This document shows positions 1 to 8,676 of a DNA stretch of 64,000 bases, in pieces. The position numbers and the translations under genes were made by a program. How positions within the stretch are numbered: position 1 is the first letter of the stretch; each line of letters starts with the position of its first letter. Source of the stretch: Candidatus Thalassospirochaeta sargassi (GTDB lineage: Bacteria; Spirochaetota; Spirochaetia; UBA9216). Below the pieces are notes generated by a model. That model saw only the letters and a list, made by a program, of their open reading frames with translations, was not told the origin of the DNA and did not search any database. The stretch spans positions 1 to 64,000 of the forward strand of contig JAQQAL010000021.1 of the NCBI GenBank assembly GCA_028532855.1, given 5' to 3'.

Positions 1-1
1 C

Positions 2-433
2 GAAAGAGTGAAACAGGGGATCCGTTGGCTGCGCCTCTATGCTCATATTGTCGGCCTTACAGCTGCAGGCATTCTATTTTTCGCAGGCAGCACGCTTGCC
101 GGCCTTTTCAATGAAGATACAATGGTCAGAACAACAGCCGCCGCCTACCTGATGATTGTACCAATCGGCTACGGCCTTTACGGCTGCGGGCAGGTAGGCG
201 CATCAATACTGAATGTGTACCATAAACCCTTTCTTGCCGGAGCGCTTTCGCTGATTCAGATAGCTTTGGTTGCTGTTCCACTTGCCTATCTACTTCCGAG
301 AGCTCTGGGTGTCAACGGCGTTTTTGCGGCCATTCTGATAAGCTTTGCGGTTATAGGTATATTATCTTTTATTGTTGTAGGCCGGGAATCAAAGACTATG
401 ATAGGAAAGACTGCTATTCCAGTCCGGAATTAA
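2..433 (+). CDS. MATE-family efflux transporter, C-terminal part (cut by window edge)
   Basis: The reading frame is open to the left edge, so this is the 3' end of a larger gene; the GTG at 8 in the ORF track is an arbitrary start. The visible ~143 residues hold about four hydrophobic segments with small-residue-rich helices (for example YLMIVPIGYGLYGCGQVG), in the style of the last helices of MATE cation/drug antiporters, which use Na+ or H+ gradients at the inner membrane. The end overlaps the convergent gene on the minus strand by 20 bases. The family call rests on only about a third of the usual ~450 residues, so another polysaccharide/multidrug flippase family is possible. Confidence 0.7.
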   Translation, partial: ERVKQGIRWLRLYAHIVGLTAAGILFFAGSTLAGLFNEDTMVRTTAAAYLMIVPIGYGLYGCGQVGASILNVYHKPFLAGALSLIQIALVAVPLAYLLPRALGVNGVFAAILISFAVIGILSFIVVGRESKTMIGKTAIPVRN

Positions 434-1280
434 TTGTCACATCCCTTATATTGAATTTGGCATAGCAGAATTGACCATCGTTTCTCTCCCAGAGAGCTTC
501 TCCGTAACCAGGTAGATTCAAACCATTTATTTCCCTGTATTCGCCTACCGGAGTAGACCAGCTCAGCAGCTCATAAGTACCATCCTCATTCAGAAAATAC
601 CTGTCATTGGAAACAAAATTAATCAGCTGACCCTTCTCATTAAAGAAGAGCACCCCCTTTACTGCTATACCCGCATTCGTATATGTCCCTTCAACAGTAA
701 AATCATCAATCTCACGCCAGCTAATCCGCGAATCAATCAAGGCGGCAGGTGCGAGTATGCACATATCGTTAAAGATGGTTACAGTCTCGCTCCTGTTCAT
801 TTCGATACCGCGTGCTTGAGCAACCTTGAAGACATCAAGAATCTTGATATCCATTGAAGCAGCAGCCGATTCATAGTGATGGAGGCCGAAAATCTTCAGC
901 CCCAAAAACTTTAGCTCCATATAAAACAATCTGACAGGATTATCCGTAAAACTAATCTGTTCGACCAAAACAGGAGCCCAGGCTCTATCCTGACTCATTT
1001 TAAACTCACCATCGATGACTACCGAGAAATTGCGGACTTTTTCTGTACCTGTGACACCTACATACTCAAGATATTTCCTGACAGGAGCCGGCAGATCAAT
1101 CAGATCCTTCTGCGAGATAAGCTCCTTATCAGAAGACTCTACATCTGCAAAAAGGCGTTCAACCTGTGAACGGTAGTATCTATATGTCGAGTTAATATAG
1201 CGGTAAATGAGCAATACGGATGTAAAAATAAGAATAACTGAAATAGCAATTCCAAAACCGGTCAAGATTCTATTTCTCAT
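414..1280 (-). CDS. DUF6544-family membrane-anchored protein
   Basis: This is a 288-residue protein with one N-terminal membrane helix (about residues 8-27) followed by a soluble domain. The stretch LPAPVRKYLEYVGVTG near residue 63 is the hallmark I associate with the DUF6544 (formerly DUF6920) family, whose function is unknown. The start is supported by a GAGGAG Shine-Dalgarno five bases before the ATG. It lies 9 bases downstream of a TetR regulator on the same strand, so the pair is probably one transcription unit and the regulator may control this gene. The C-terminus overlaps the convergent MATE gene. Confidence 0.75.
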   Translation of the reverse strand: MRNRILTGFGIAISVILIFTSVLLIYRYINSTYRYYRSQVERLFADVESSDKELISQKDLIDLPAPVRKYLEYVGVTGTEKVRNFSVVIDGEFKMSQDRAWAPVLVEQISFTDNPVRLFYMELKFLGLKIFGLHHYESAAASMDIKILDVFKVAQARGIEMNRSETVTIFNDMCILAPAALIDSRISWREIDDFTVEGTYTNAGIAVKGVLFFNEKGQLINFVSNDRYFLNEDGTYELLSWSTPVGEYREINGLNLPGYGEALWERNDGQFCYAKFNIRDVTINSGLE

Positions 1281-1289
1281 ATCTTCTCC

Positions 1290-1877
1290 TCATGTTTCCA
1301 GAAGATTTTTGTAGAAGTTAAACACTAATTCTGTCTTATCATTCAGTTCATCAGCATTCACCGGTAGACTCTTATTAATTAACTCGACTGCTATCCCACG
1401 GATTGATGCAAAAAGCAAAAACATTGTAAACGCCGAATCGCCGTCCATTTTTAAATATGGCTCCAGACTTTCTGAAAGGTATTGTTCAAATTTCAGCTGA
1501 TTCGGACCGGGCTCGAAACCCTTCCCCTGAATAATTTGAATAACTGCATTGTAATAATTCACATTTTCGACCGCCGTTTTCAAATGATAACTAACCGCAG
1601 CCCTGAGATGCTGTTCCGCTGATAACCCACTGTAATAGTCGTTGGCCTCAAGATTCTGTACGGAAGCAGCAAAGCCGTATTCCACTATCGCCTTCAGAAG
1701 TTCCTCTTTGTCTGAAAAGTAGAGATATATTGTCCTCGGTGAGTATTCTATTCTTTCAGCAAGCTTGCGAATTGTCAGAGCCTGAAAACCATCTTCATGT
1801 ACAATTCTGATTGCTGTCTCAAGAATCCTGTTTCTAAACTGCTCTTTCTCTCTCTGTTTTCGTTCTTTAATACACAT
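1290..1877 (-). CDS. TetR/AcrR-family transcriptional regulator
   Basis: This 195-residue protein carries a TetR-type helix-turn-helix at about residues 15-60 (ILETAIRIVHEDGFQALTIR, then SPRTIYLYFSDKEEL), which is the diagnostic 'YxHFxxKeeLl' region. The C-terminal ligand/dimer domain is the WHG-like type by overall style, but its ligand cannot be read from sequence. It is the first gene of a short unit with the DUF6544 gene and is divergent from the arsenic operon; the 102-base gap between them must hold promoters for both directions. No convincing Shine-Dalgarno precedes the ATG. Confidence 0.85.
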   Translation of the reverse strand: MCIKERKQREKEQFRNRILETAIRIVHEDGFQALTIRKLAERIEYSPRTIYLYFSDKEELLKAIVEYGFAASVQNLEANDYYSGLSAEQHLRAAVSYHLKTAVENVNYYNAVIQIIQGKGFEPGPNQLKFEQYLSESLEPYLKMDGDSAFTMFLLFASIRGIAVELINKSLPVNADELNDKTELVFNFYKNLLET

Positions 1878-1979
1878 TGTATTTTATATATACACTGTTT
1901 ACTTATTTTTCAAGACTATATAAGCAAATATTCTCAAAAAAACCTAGAGTAATTAACAAGACTTGATCTCTACGCAACA

Positions 1980-2747
1980 ATGTTGTACCCTTACGTCATG
2001 GACGTAATTAAACGACATTCAGAACCCTTTTCAGAAACTGAACTCAAAATCTCAGAGGCTGGCAAACTGCTAAGCCATCCCGCACGGATAAGAGTGCTTA
2101 ACCTGATCCTGGAACACGGGTCTATGACAACCAGTGAAATGGCAGGCCTTGTCCCGTTGGCACGCACGACTGTCCTTCAGCATATTGCTGCATTAAAGGA
2201 AGGCGGCTGGCTAAACACCACGACCGACGGCAGCAGCATTAAATATCACATAAACAGCAGTGCATTAGCCCCTATATCCCAAATGTTGGAATCTATTTTT
2301 AACGACTGCTGCGAGAGGAGATCGACAGAAGATGACACAAAGCTGACAAAGATTCTGTTTCTATGCACAGGCAACAGCGCAAGGAGTCAGATGGCGGAAG
2401 GTTTTATCAATTCTTTCACAGATAACCATAATGTGAAAGCTGTAAGCGCAGGAACCAGGCCGGCAAAAGAGGTAAATCCCCTTGCAATAGAGGTTATGGC
2501 AGAAAGAAATATCGACATAAGCAGCCAGCAACCCAAAACAGCTAAAGAGTTCATCGGAGATAAAACGATTGATCTGGTTATAATTGTCTGTGATCAGGCG
2601 GAAAGGGAATGCCCCTACTTATTCCCTCATTCAAAGCACAGGATTTCCATGCCTTTTAAGGATCCAAAAACACCGGAAGAGTTCAGGAAAGTTCGTGATC
2701 AGATAGAGAAGAGACTAAACCACTTAATGGAAGAATTACAGGAGTAG
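1980..2747 (+). CDS. ArsR-ArsC fusion: arsenite-responsive repressor joined to arsenate reductase
   Basis: The 255-residue protein has two parts. Residues ~22-108 form an ArsR winged helix ([14 protein letters not shown], then [15 protein letters not shown]), ending in vicinal cysteines C110-C111 that could bind As(III). Residues ~122-255 form a low-molecular-weight-phosphatase-type arsenate reductase: [10 protein letters not shown] gives the Cys-x5-Arg loop (C129, R135), and CDQAEREC supplies the two extra cysteines seven apart that thioredoxin-coupled ArsC enzymes use. It would reduce arsenate and control its own operon. GAPDH starts 5 bases after its stop. The ATG at 1980 or the one at 1998 could be the start; neither has a clear Shine-Dalgarno. 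Confidence 0.92.
   Translation: MLYPYVMDVIKRHSEPFSETELKISEAGKLLSHPARIRVLNLILEHGSMTTSEMAGLVPLARTTVLQHIAALKEGGWLNTTTDGSSIKYHINSSALAPISQMLESIFNDCCERRSTEDDTKLTKILFLCTGNSARSQMAEGFINSFTDNHNVKAVSAGTRPAKEVNPLAIEVMAERNIDISSQQPKTAKEFIGDKTIDLVIIVCDQAERECPYLFPHSKHRISMPFKDPKTPEEFRKVRDQIEKRLNHLMEELQE
1991..2007. promoter_or_regulatory. Perfect dyad at the start of the ars operon (possible ArsR operator)
   Basis: TTACGTC-ATG-GACGTAA is a perfect inverted repeat with 7-base arms and a 3-base centre. It is centred on the ATG at 1998, the second possible start of the ArsR-ArsC fusion. A dyad at the translation start of a gene that begins with an ArsR repressor domain is a reasonable autoregulatory operator, but this is inference. 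Confidence 0.4.
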
Positions 2748-2752
2748 ATGAA

Positions 2753-3754
2753 ATGGCAAAGAAGGTATTAATAAACGGATTCGGAAGAATGGGAAGGCTC
2801 TTTTTCAGAGCTGCCTTCGATAATAAGGAATTTGACATAGTTGCAATCAATGAACTAAAAGGTGGAGCCGAAAGCGCCGCCCATCTACTGGAGTTCGATT
2901 CAGTCCACGGTAAATGGAGCAGGGATATTACAGCAGTTGACAAATCTCTGACTGTAGACGGTAAAGAAATCAGATTCTCTGACGCTTCAAAACCCGAATC
3001 AATCGATGTTGCAGGAATCGATATAGTTGTTGAATGCAGCGGAAAGTTTAAAGATGAAACTTCTCTGCAGCCCTACTATGACAAGGGCGTGAATACTGTT
3101 CTGGTTTCAGCTCCGGTTAAGGGAAGGGCCTTGAATGTCGTTTACGGTGTGAATGACAATCTGTATAACCCCGCCAGGCATAATCTTGTAACCTCGGCTT
3201 CATGCACAACCAACTGCCTTGCCCCCGTTGTAAAGGTTATAAATGACAAACTCGGCATCAAACACGGCACTATGACGACTATTCATGATATTACAAATAC
3301 CCAGACAATTATCGATGCTCCTCACAAGGACCTACGAAGAGCCAGAGCATGCAGTCAGTCACTGATCCCCACAACAACGGGGTCGGCCAAGGCCATCACT
3401 ATGATTTACCCTGAACTCAAAGGTAAACTGAATGGTCTGGCTGTCAGGGTTCCACTATTAAATGCCTCACTTACAGACTGTGTATTCGAAGTGAACCGTG
3501 AAACCTCTAAAAAAGAGGTAAATGCTCTTTTGAAAGAGGCTTCTGAGACATACCTCAAAGACATACTGGGCTTTGAAGACAGACCCCTTGTTTCAGTTGA
3601 TTACAAAGACGACATCAGATCATCGATAGTTGACGGGCTTTCAACCATGGTAATCAACGATACACAGGTCAAGATCCTGGCCTGGTACGATAACGAAATC
3701 GGCTATGTTAATAGAATGGCTGATTTCTGCAGCAGGATAGCGGACTCAATATGA
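2753..3754 (+). CDS. ArsJ-associated glyceraldehyde-3-phosphate dehydrogenase
   Basis: This 333-residue GAPDH has the NAD-binding INGFGRMGR motif at residues 7-15 and the active site [11 protein letters not shown] with catalytic Cys151. In the known ars pathway this paralogue forms 1-arseno-3-phosphoglycerate from glyceraldehyde 3-phosphate and arsenate, and ArsJ then exports the labile ester. The assignment to that role rather than glycolysis rests on context: it sits 5 bases after the ArsR-ArsC fusion and overlaps arsJ by 4 bases (ATGA), so translation is probably coupled. It acts in the cytoplasm. A glycolytic GAPDH should exist elsewhere in the genome. Confidence 0.93.
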   Translation: MAKKVLINGFGRMGRLFFRAAFDNKEFDIVAINELKGGAESAAHLLEFDSVHGKWSRDITAVDKSLTVDGKEIRFSDASKPESIDVAGIDIVVECSGKFKDETSLQPYYDKGVNTVLVSAPVKGRALNVVYGVNDNLYNPARHNLVTSASCTTNCLAPVVKVINDKLGIKHGTMTTIHDITNTQTIIDAPHKDLRRARACSQSLIPTTTGSAKAITMIYPELKGKLNGLAVRVPLLNASLTDCVFEVNRETSKKEVNALLKEASETYLKDILGFEDRPLVSVDYKDDIRSSIVDGLSTMVINDTQVKILAWYDNEIGYVNRMADFCSRIADSI

Positions 3755-4947
3755 ACAAATTAAGATCCTATGGTATTGTAACCGGCTCCTACTGGGCATT
3801 CATGCTTACCGACGGAGCCCTGCGAATGCTGGTACTGCTGTATTTCAACAAGCATGGCTACTCTCCCCTGACACTGGCTTTCCTCTTTCTTTTTTATGAA
3901 TTTTTCGGCATGGTTACCAACCTTCTTGGAGGATGGCTTGCTCAGGGCAAGGGTCTTAAGTTCACCCTGATAATGGGGCTATCTATACAACCAATAGCCC
4001 TGATAGCCCTCTCCTTCATGAACGACAGCTGGGGACCGTCACTGACAATTCCGTTTGTAATGATTATCCAGGCTGTATCAGGAATCAGCAAGGACCTTAC
4101 GAAAATGAGTTCCAAAACAGCAGTTAAGTTCCTTGTCCCTGAAGACAAGAGCTCCTCACTGTTTAAATGGGTCTCTCTTCTGACCGGCTCAAAAAATACC
4201 ATTAAGGGGCTTGGTTTCTTTGTCGGGGGCTTCCTGCTGCAGGCATTGGGCTTCCGGTTCGGATTGTGGATTCTGGCGGGTATAATAGTCTTCGTCTTGA
4301 TACTTTCTCTGACTTCTTTGCCGGAGAGCATTGGAGAAACAAAGAGCAAAATCAAGTTCAAAAAGCTTTTTGACATCAGCAGGCCGCTTAAACTGCTTTC
4401 AGGCGCCAGGGTTTTTCTTTTTGCAGCCAGGGATATCTGGTTTGTAGTAGCACTTCCGGTTTACTTTTCCAGCATATTCAGCTGGAGCCACTCACAGGTT
4501 GGCGGATTCATGGCCCTTTGGGTTATAGGCTACGGTGTTATTCAGGCTTTTGCACCCGTCATTCTTAAATTCTGGACAAGGGGTGAGGCACCTGCCGGTC
4601 TTGCCGCATCAAATGTATCCGGTTTGCTTGTTCTTACTATGACAGCCATTGCCCTGCTTTTTGGATTAAATATTCAGCCGGCATGGTCAATAACAATCGG
4701 GCTTGTAATATTTGGAATAATATTTGCGCTCAACTCTTCTGTTCATTCATTTCTTGTGCTGGATTATGCCCAGGGCAATAAGGCTGCATCCAATGTAGGC
4801 TTCTATTACATGGCCAATGCTACCGGCAGACTGATTGGAACCCTGATGTCGGGGCTCTTGTTTCAGTTCGGAGGCATCCTCTGGGCTCTGACGGGCTCCG
4901 CAATATTCCTGATAATCAGCTTTATAATAACAAGGCGGCTGAGGTAG
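3751..4947 (+). CDS. arsJ: ArsJ organoarsenical (1-arseno-3-phosphoglycerate) efflux permease
   Basis: This is a 398-residue major facilitator with about 12 hydrophobic segments. The N-terminus has the ArsJ signature [17 protein letters not shown] followed by [19 protein letters not shown], which I recognise from characterised ArsJ proteins. It extrudes 1-arseno-3-phosphoglycerate made by the GAPDH next to it, which falls apart to arsenate outside the cell. The start codon overlaps the GAPDH stop by 4 bases. The gene ends the operon and faces a convergent gene 15 bases away, without an obvious hairpin terminator between them. Confidence 0.93.
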   Translation: MNKLRSYGIVTGSYWAFMLTDGALRMLVLLYFNKHGYSPLTLAFLFLFYEFFGMVTNLLGGWLAQGKGLKFTLIMGLSIQPIALIALSFMNDSWGPSLTIPFVMIIQAVSGISKDLTKMSSKTAVKFLVPEDKSSSLFKWVSLLTGSKNTIKGLGFFVGGFLLQALGFRFGLWILAGIIVFVLILSLTSLPESIGETKSKIKFKKLFDISRPLKLLSGARVFLFAARDIWFVVALPVYFSSIFSWSHSQVGGFMALWVIGYGVIQAFAPVILKFWTRGEAPAGLAASNVSGLLVLTMTAIALLFGLNIQPAWSITIGLVIFGIIFALNSSVHSFLVLDYAQGNKAASNVGFYYMANATGRLIGTLMSGLLFQFGGILWALTGSAIFLIISFIITRRLR

Positions 4948-4962
4948 GATTCTCTCTGCCAA

Positions 4963-5403
4963 TCAGCGCTGAAAGTCGTTGCGATAATCTATCCCCTCTG
5001 GGGGATATTGATTTCTGTATAGAAAAAGCAGGCGGAGATTCAGCATTTCACCTCCGTATTCAATAAAACTTTTATCCCAGTCCAGAGAGTCTCCATTTAC
5101 GATTATATCGTATCGCCTGCGGTGCCCCTCGGGATATCGTTCATCCCAACTTAGAAACCACGACCAGACCTCTTCAACCTCTATAATTTTATATTCTACA
5201 GATCCCTCAACCCTTTCCAGATATCGATTATTCTTCAGCATATTTATGCAGTAAACTGCGCTTTCGGCATCAAGCGAAAAAGGAGCAGAACCCGGAATTA
5301 TTATATCATCAAACTTTATCGAATCCTGCGTATATAGCTGTCCGCCGGACAGCATTAAGAATATTAATAAAACGTAAAAAACCGGCTTCTGTCTTTCATG
5401 CAT
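4963..5403 (-). CDS. Exported protein of unknown function
   Basis: I do not recognise this 146-residue protein. It begins with a short charged stretch and a hydrophobic segment (PVFYVLLIFLMLSGGQLYTQ) that looks like a Sec signal peptide, so it is probably periplasmic or outer-membrane facing. The mature part is rich in Asp, Glu, Tyr and Trp and contains VWSWFLSWDERYPEGHRR. Its ATG overlaps the end of a 38-codon upstream reading frame by 8 bases, which suggests translational coupling or a frameshifted longer gene. It converges on arsJ. Confidence 0.6.
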   Translation of the reverse strand: MHERQKPVFYVLLIFLMLSGGQLYTQDSIKFDDIIIPGSAPFSLDAESAVYCINMLKNNRYLERVEGSVEYKIIEVEEVWSWFLSWDERYPEGHRRRYDIIVNGDSLDWDKSFIEYGGEMLNLRLLFLYRNQYPPEGIDYRNDFQR

Positions 5404-5512
5404 AATTGTGTAATCGTAATACGATATCCTTCTGTCTACCAGCCGTCAATGCGACCAGCGGCAGCAGCCTGCCAAACACTGATAATAAAATAAATACATT
5501 TTTTTGCTTCAT
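5396..5512 (-). CDS. Possible 38-residue signal-peptide-like small ORF
   Basis: The ORF track starts this frame at 5632, but the ATG at 5512 is better: GGGAG lies 5 bases before it and the peptide starts MKQKNVFILLSVFG, a typical signal-peptide N-terminus. It ends by overlapping the next gene's start over 8 bases. It may be a real tiny exported protein, an uptake/leader ORF, or the 5' part of a gene broken by a frameshift into the following frame, which itself starts with a second signal-like segment. I see no family match. Confidence 0.35.
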   Translation of the reverse strand: MKQKNVFILLSVFGRLLPLVALTAGRQKDIVLRLHNYA

Positions 5513-5632
5513 ATAAACTCCCGGGTTTAGAGAATATGAAATATTATAAATTGCGAATGTTTTGGTTATGTAAAGATCCTGTAACGGTGAAAAAAACTTT
5601 TTTATTTGTTCAGGACACGGTTGCGGCTGCAA

Positions 5633-6262
5633 TTATTTACCGATCTTCGCCCGAAGCTTCAATGCCTCATCAACCGGATTTTCAGCTGAACCGACTGCTC
5701 CGCCAACTATCAGTACATCAGGCTCCAATTCAGCATACAGCGGGACTGTAGCCAATGAGATACCACCGGCAACATAGACTTCGGCATTCTTACAATGCCG
5801 TTTCATTACCTTTAAATCATCAAGCGGAGTTCTCCCCTCTCTCTGCTGATCAACTCCGGTGTGTACAGCAATCCCATGCACTCCAACAGCCTCAAGCCGG
5901 GCTATTTTTGATGGAATATCATCCACACATATCATATCAGCAACAATTTCCCTACCGTGCTCATTAGCCACTGAAACACAGGCTTCCACCGTCGCTATGT
6001 CAGTCACAGCCAGAACGGTTATATAATCAGCACCTGCTTCAATTGCAGATAATGTTTCCAGCTCACCTGCATCCATGATTTTAGTATCCGCAAAAATTTT
6101 TTTATCCGGAAAAGTTTTACGAAATTGCCTGACTGCGTTCATTCCTTCCTCGAGAAGAAAGGGTGTTCCAATCTCAATAATATCAATATGTCCTTTTATC
6201 TGCTCGGTCAGCGCCAGGGCATCCTCTAATCTGAAAACGTCTAATGCTAATTGCAGTTTCAT
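5633..6262 (-). CDS. hxlA: 3-hexulose-6-phosphate synthase
   Basis: This 209-residue (beta/alpha)8 enzyme of the OMP decarboxylase superfamily matches the normal length of HPS (about 210). It starts MKLQLALDVFRLEDAL, has VEIGTPFLLEEG-like DIIEIGTPFLLEEGM, and the acid motif ADTKIMDAGE (D-x-K-x-x-D) that binds Mg2+ and the enediolate. HPS joins formaldehyde to ribulose 5-phosphate or splits hexulose 6-phosphate in reverse. It is 9 bases downstream of the hexuloisomerase gene, its standard partner. The related 3-keto-L-gulonate-6-phosphate decarboxylase (UlaD) is the main alternative; the IMDAG form and the neighbouring PHI favour HPS. Confidence 0.85.
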   Translation of the reverse strand: MKLQLALDVFRLEDALALTEQIKGHIDIIEIGTPFLLEEGMNAVRQFRKTFPDKKIFADTKIMDAGELETLSAIEAGADYITVLAVTDIATVEACVSVANEHGREIVADMICVDDIPSKIARLEAVGVHGIAVHTGVDQQREGRTPLDDLKVMKRHCKNAEVYVAGGISLATVPLYAELEPDVLIVGGAVGSAENPVDEALKLRAKIGK

Positions 6263-6271
6263 TATTCCTTC

Positions 6272-6835
6272 CTATTCAAGATTCGCGTGACGCGTAAACA
6301 TTGTATCTGAATCAAATCCTTTCTTCTCCATAATTCTTAAAATTACAGCATCAAAAAAGAGCAGCATGCTCTGCTCAAACAGAGAGCCCATCGGTTGAAT
6401 TGATTTAAAGTCTCCTGCGGATTCAGCCTTAGGTGTCGGCGCTGGAATTTTAATGATAATATCGGCTGCCCGGCCGACGGAGCCTTCAGGGCGAATGGTG
6501 ACCGTCGCAAGTACGGCTCCGATTTTTTTCGCTTTTTCAGACATAGTTAAAAGGCTGCCTGTCTCTCCGGAGCCTGATGAAATTATCAAAAGATCATCCG
6601 ATTCAAGACTGGGGGTAACTGTTTCACCGACAACATAGGCATCAAATCCCATATGCATCAGCCTCATAGCAAATGCCTTTGCGGCAAAACCTGAGCGTCC
6701 GGCACCCGCAACCAGGATTTTCTTAGATTTTATGATCTGGTTAGTTAATGCTTCTCCGCTTTCCGGAGAGATTTTATTCAAAGCTGTTTTCAATTCTTCA
6801 GCAATGAGATCAGCATATTCAGTTGTATTCATCAT
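6272..6835 (-). CDS. hxlB: 6-phospho-3-hexuloisomerase (SIS domain)
   Basis: This 187-residue protein is one SIS sugar-isomerase domain, the standard size for PHI. The N-terminal part has VAGAGRSGFAAKAFAMRLMH and the later LLIISSGSGETGSL, both typical of PHI phosphosugar binding. It interconverts D-arabino-3-hexulose 6-phosphate and fructose 6-phosphate, working with the HPS directly downstream (9-base gap). Upstream, D-lyxose isomerase ends 15 bases before the start. Together HPS and PHI fix or release formaldehyde through the ribulose monophosphate reactions, or supply ribulose 5-phosphate from fructose 6-phosphate. Confidence 0.9.
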   Translation of the reverse strand: MMNTTEYADLIAEELKTALNKISPESGEALTNQIIKSKKILVAGAGRSGFAAKAFAMRLMHMGFDAYVVGETVTPSLESDDLLIISSGSGETGSLLTMSEKAKKIGAVLATVTIRPEGSVGRAADIIIKIPAPTPKAESAGDFKSIQPMGSLFEQSMLLFFDAVILRIMEKKGFDSDTMFTRHANLE

Positions 6836-6850
6836 TCCTCCATTAGCCGC

Positions 6851-7531
6851 TTACTCTGCAGCCGGATATTCATTACAAAGAAGCCGGTACGGCTTCGCAT
6901 CCTCTTCAATCTCAGGGAACCGGCCCAGCGGCTCATAAAATCTGTTGTCGTTATTATCATCATTCACCCTGGAGACTTCTCCGACCAGAACCGAACCTGT
7001 ACCAGGCTGGACTGTAAACTCATGATAGCAGTACGGGTAAAGCGTCAGGCTTTCTCCCGGCATCAGCAGAACATCCGAACCGGCGCAGACTGTAAACCTG
7101 CATCCGTCCTTATATATTTCTACATCGGTATTCAGTTTGTTACCGTCTTCATCAGCATTGAACAGTCTGAAAATAACATTGCCTCCGCCCCTGTTTATTA
7201 TATCCTCCATCTTGTTCCAATGAAAATGCAGAGGAGCTGTCTGCCCCTCATAAACCATCAGAATCTTTTCGGAATATGTTTTTTTATACGCGGGATTATT
7301 GATGTTTCCGTTACGGAGAGTCACCAGTACCAGCCCCTGCTTTTCAAATTCACCAAGCCCATAATCGGTCACATCCCATCCCAGCATATTATCTCTTATT
7401 TCATTATATTCAACACCCTTATCCTGCCAGTCCTCTGCTGTCCAGCTGCAGAATCCGGGAAGGGCAAAGCTCAAATCCTGTAACAATTTTTCCAAATCCA
7501 TAATGGCTTTATTGATTCCAGAACGCTTCAT
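6851..7531 (-). CDS. D-lyxose ketol-isomerase
   Basis: I set the start at the ATG at 7531 (MKRSGINKAIMDLEK), giving 226 residues as in characterised D-lyxose isomerases; the track's start at 7630 runs into the upstream gene. The cupin fold shows in NMLGWDVTDYGLG, the metal-site region APLHFHWNKMEDIINRGG, and YPYCYHEF. The enzyme isomerises D-lyxose to D-xylulose and often D-mannose to D-fructose. The gene overlaps the UroD-like gene by 23 bases and is followed by hxlB, so it belongs to the sugar/C1 operon. Confidence 0.88.
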   Translation of the reverse strand: MKRSGINKAIMDLEKLLQDLSFALPGFCSWTAEDWQDKGVEYNEIRDNMLGWDVTDYGLGEFEKQGLVLVTLRNGNINNPAYKKTYSEKILMVYEGQTAPLHFHWNKMEDIINRGGGNVIFRLFNADEDGNKLNTDVEIYKDGCRFTVCAGSDVLLMPGESLTLYPYCYHEFTVQPGTGSVLVGEVSRVNDDNNDNRFYEPLGRFPEIEEDAKPYRLLCNEYPAAE

Positions 7532-8666
7532 TTTTCTTACCATACCTCCGTGCAGCTTTAAACATTTTAACAATTGATTCAGGTGATAGATCATCCTGCA
7601 GATTATGAGCTGCCGCAAGAATATAACCACCGTCTCGATTCATAATTTCTATTACTGATCGCACATAATCTTCAATGGCATCAGGATCCTGAAACAATTT
7701 TTCCTGCGTGCCGATTCCGCCGTGCAGAACAATACGATCACCAAATAGAGGCTTTATTAATTCAGCCTCCATTCCCCTTGCTTCGGGCTGAACAGGATTC
7801 AGGATATCTACACCTGCTTCAATTAAATCATTGATGATATCCCGAACACTTCCACAGCTGTGATGTAGGTAGTAAGCCTCCGTATAAGTCTTGGTTCGGT
7901 TAATTCGTGTTTTATAATAAGGTTTTATTATCTCTCTGAACACATCAGGTGACATGAAAAGATTCTCCTGTGTTCCAAAATCATCTCCACTCGATGTATA
8001 ATGGATAAAATTACCCAGTGCTGAATAATACCGGTCAATTACCTCCAGCTGATAGGACAGGATAATATCAAAAAGTTTTCTAACAAAGTCCTGCTCTATC
8101 AGCAGCTTTACAAGGAAATCATCAAATCCACAGAGCCAGCACCCGAGTTCAAAAACACCATAAACCGGATGCTCGGCACAGATTATATAATCAGTATTAA
8201 TGAAAAGATTCTCAGCCTCTTTCCTGATATGATCAATTTCATCCTCAGATATAGAAAACGCTATAGGCCAGGGGTAAGAGTCCAGATCGTCAAGGCCTGC
8301 TCCTTTCAACGGTGTTGAAACAGCATCCCAGTATCGTCCGTTAAACTTCCTTTCTATACCCCATTCATCAATATAGTGATCTTTTGACAGCATCTTAAAC
8401 TGCGAAACTTCCGGCTTCAGTATTCCTCCGACCGAACGGGTATCAATATCAAGATATTCGAGAATTCGGGCATCAATTCTTTCAACTTTACCGAACAGCG
8501 AACGCTCAGTTTCATCTCTTTGCGGATAGCCCAGAAAATCAAGAAGGTTTTTCATACTCTCCCCTTCCATGCTGGAAAGAGGATTCCCTCCAAGATCAAG
8601 GATCAGATCAGACGGCTGTCTGTGATTCATAGTTCGGAAAAAATTTTCTCTCCTGGATATATTCAT
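7509..8666 (-). CDS. Uroporphyrinogen decarboxylase-family protein (methyltransferase-like)
   Basis: The preferred start is the ATG at 8666 (MNISRRENFFRTMNH), 385 residues, because GAGGG stands 7 bases before it and the upstream gene ends at 8677. The C-terminal half has YYLHHSCGSVRDIINDLI and LHGGIGTQEKLF, standard for the UroD superfamily. The His-x-Cys there matches the zinc-ligand pattern of MtaA/CmuA-type methyltransferases, so methyl transfer is more likely than haem synthesis. It lies in an operon with sugar isomerases and hexulose-phosphate enzymes. Similar orphan UroD-like proteins occur in sugar clusters without proven function, so the substrate is unknown. Confidence 0.8.
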   Translation of the reverse strand: MNISRRENFFRTMNHRQPSDLILDLGGNPLSSMEGESMKNLLDFLGYPQRDETERSLFGKVERIDARILEYLDIDTRSVGGILKPEVSQFKMLSKDHYIDEWGIERKFNGRYWDAVSTPLKGAGLDDLDSYPWPIAFSISEDEIDHIRKEAENLFINTDYIICAEHPVYGVFELGCWLCGFDDFLVKLLIEQDFVRKLFDIILSYQLEVIDRYYSALGNFIHYTSSGDDFGTQENLFMSPDVFREIIKPYYKTRINRTKTYTEAYYLHHSCGSVRDIINDLIEAGVDILNPVQPEARGMEAELIKPLFGDRIVLHGGIGTQEKLFQDPDAIEDYVRSVIEIMNRDGGYILAAAHNLQDDLSPESIVKMFKAARRYGKKNEAFWNQ

Positions 8667-8676
8667 TTGAATTCCC

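Noticed and set aside
2683-2943. Minus-strand ORF inside ArsR-ArsC/GAPDH
   Set aside because: Shadow of two well-supported plus-strand genes; Ser/Pro-rich antisense composition.
7022-7483. Plus-strand 153-residue ORF over the lyxose isomerase
   Set aside because: Antisense shadow; no start signals, and the minus-strand frame carries clear family motifs.
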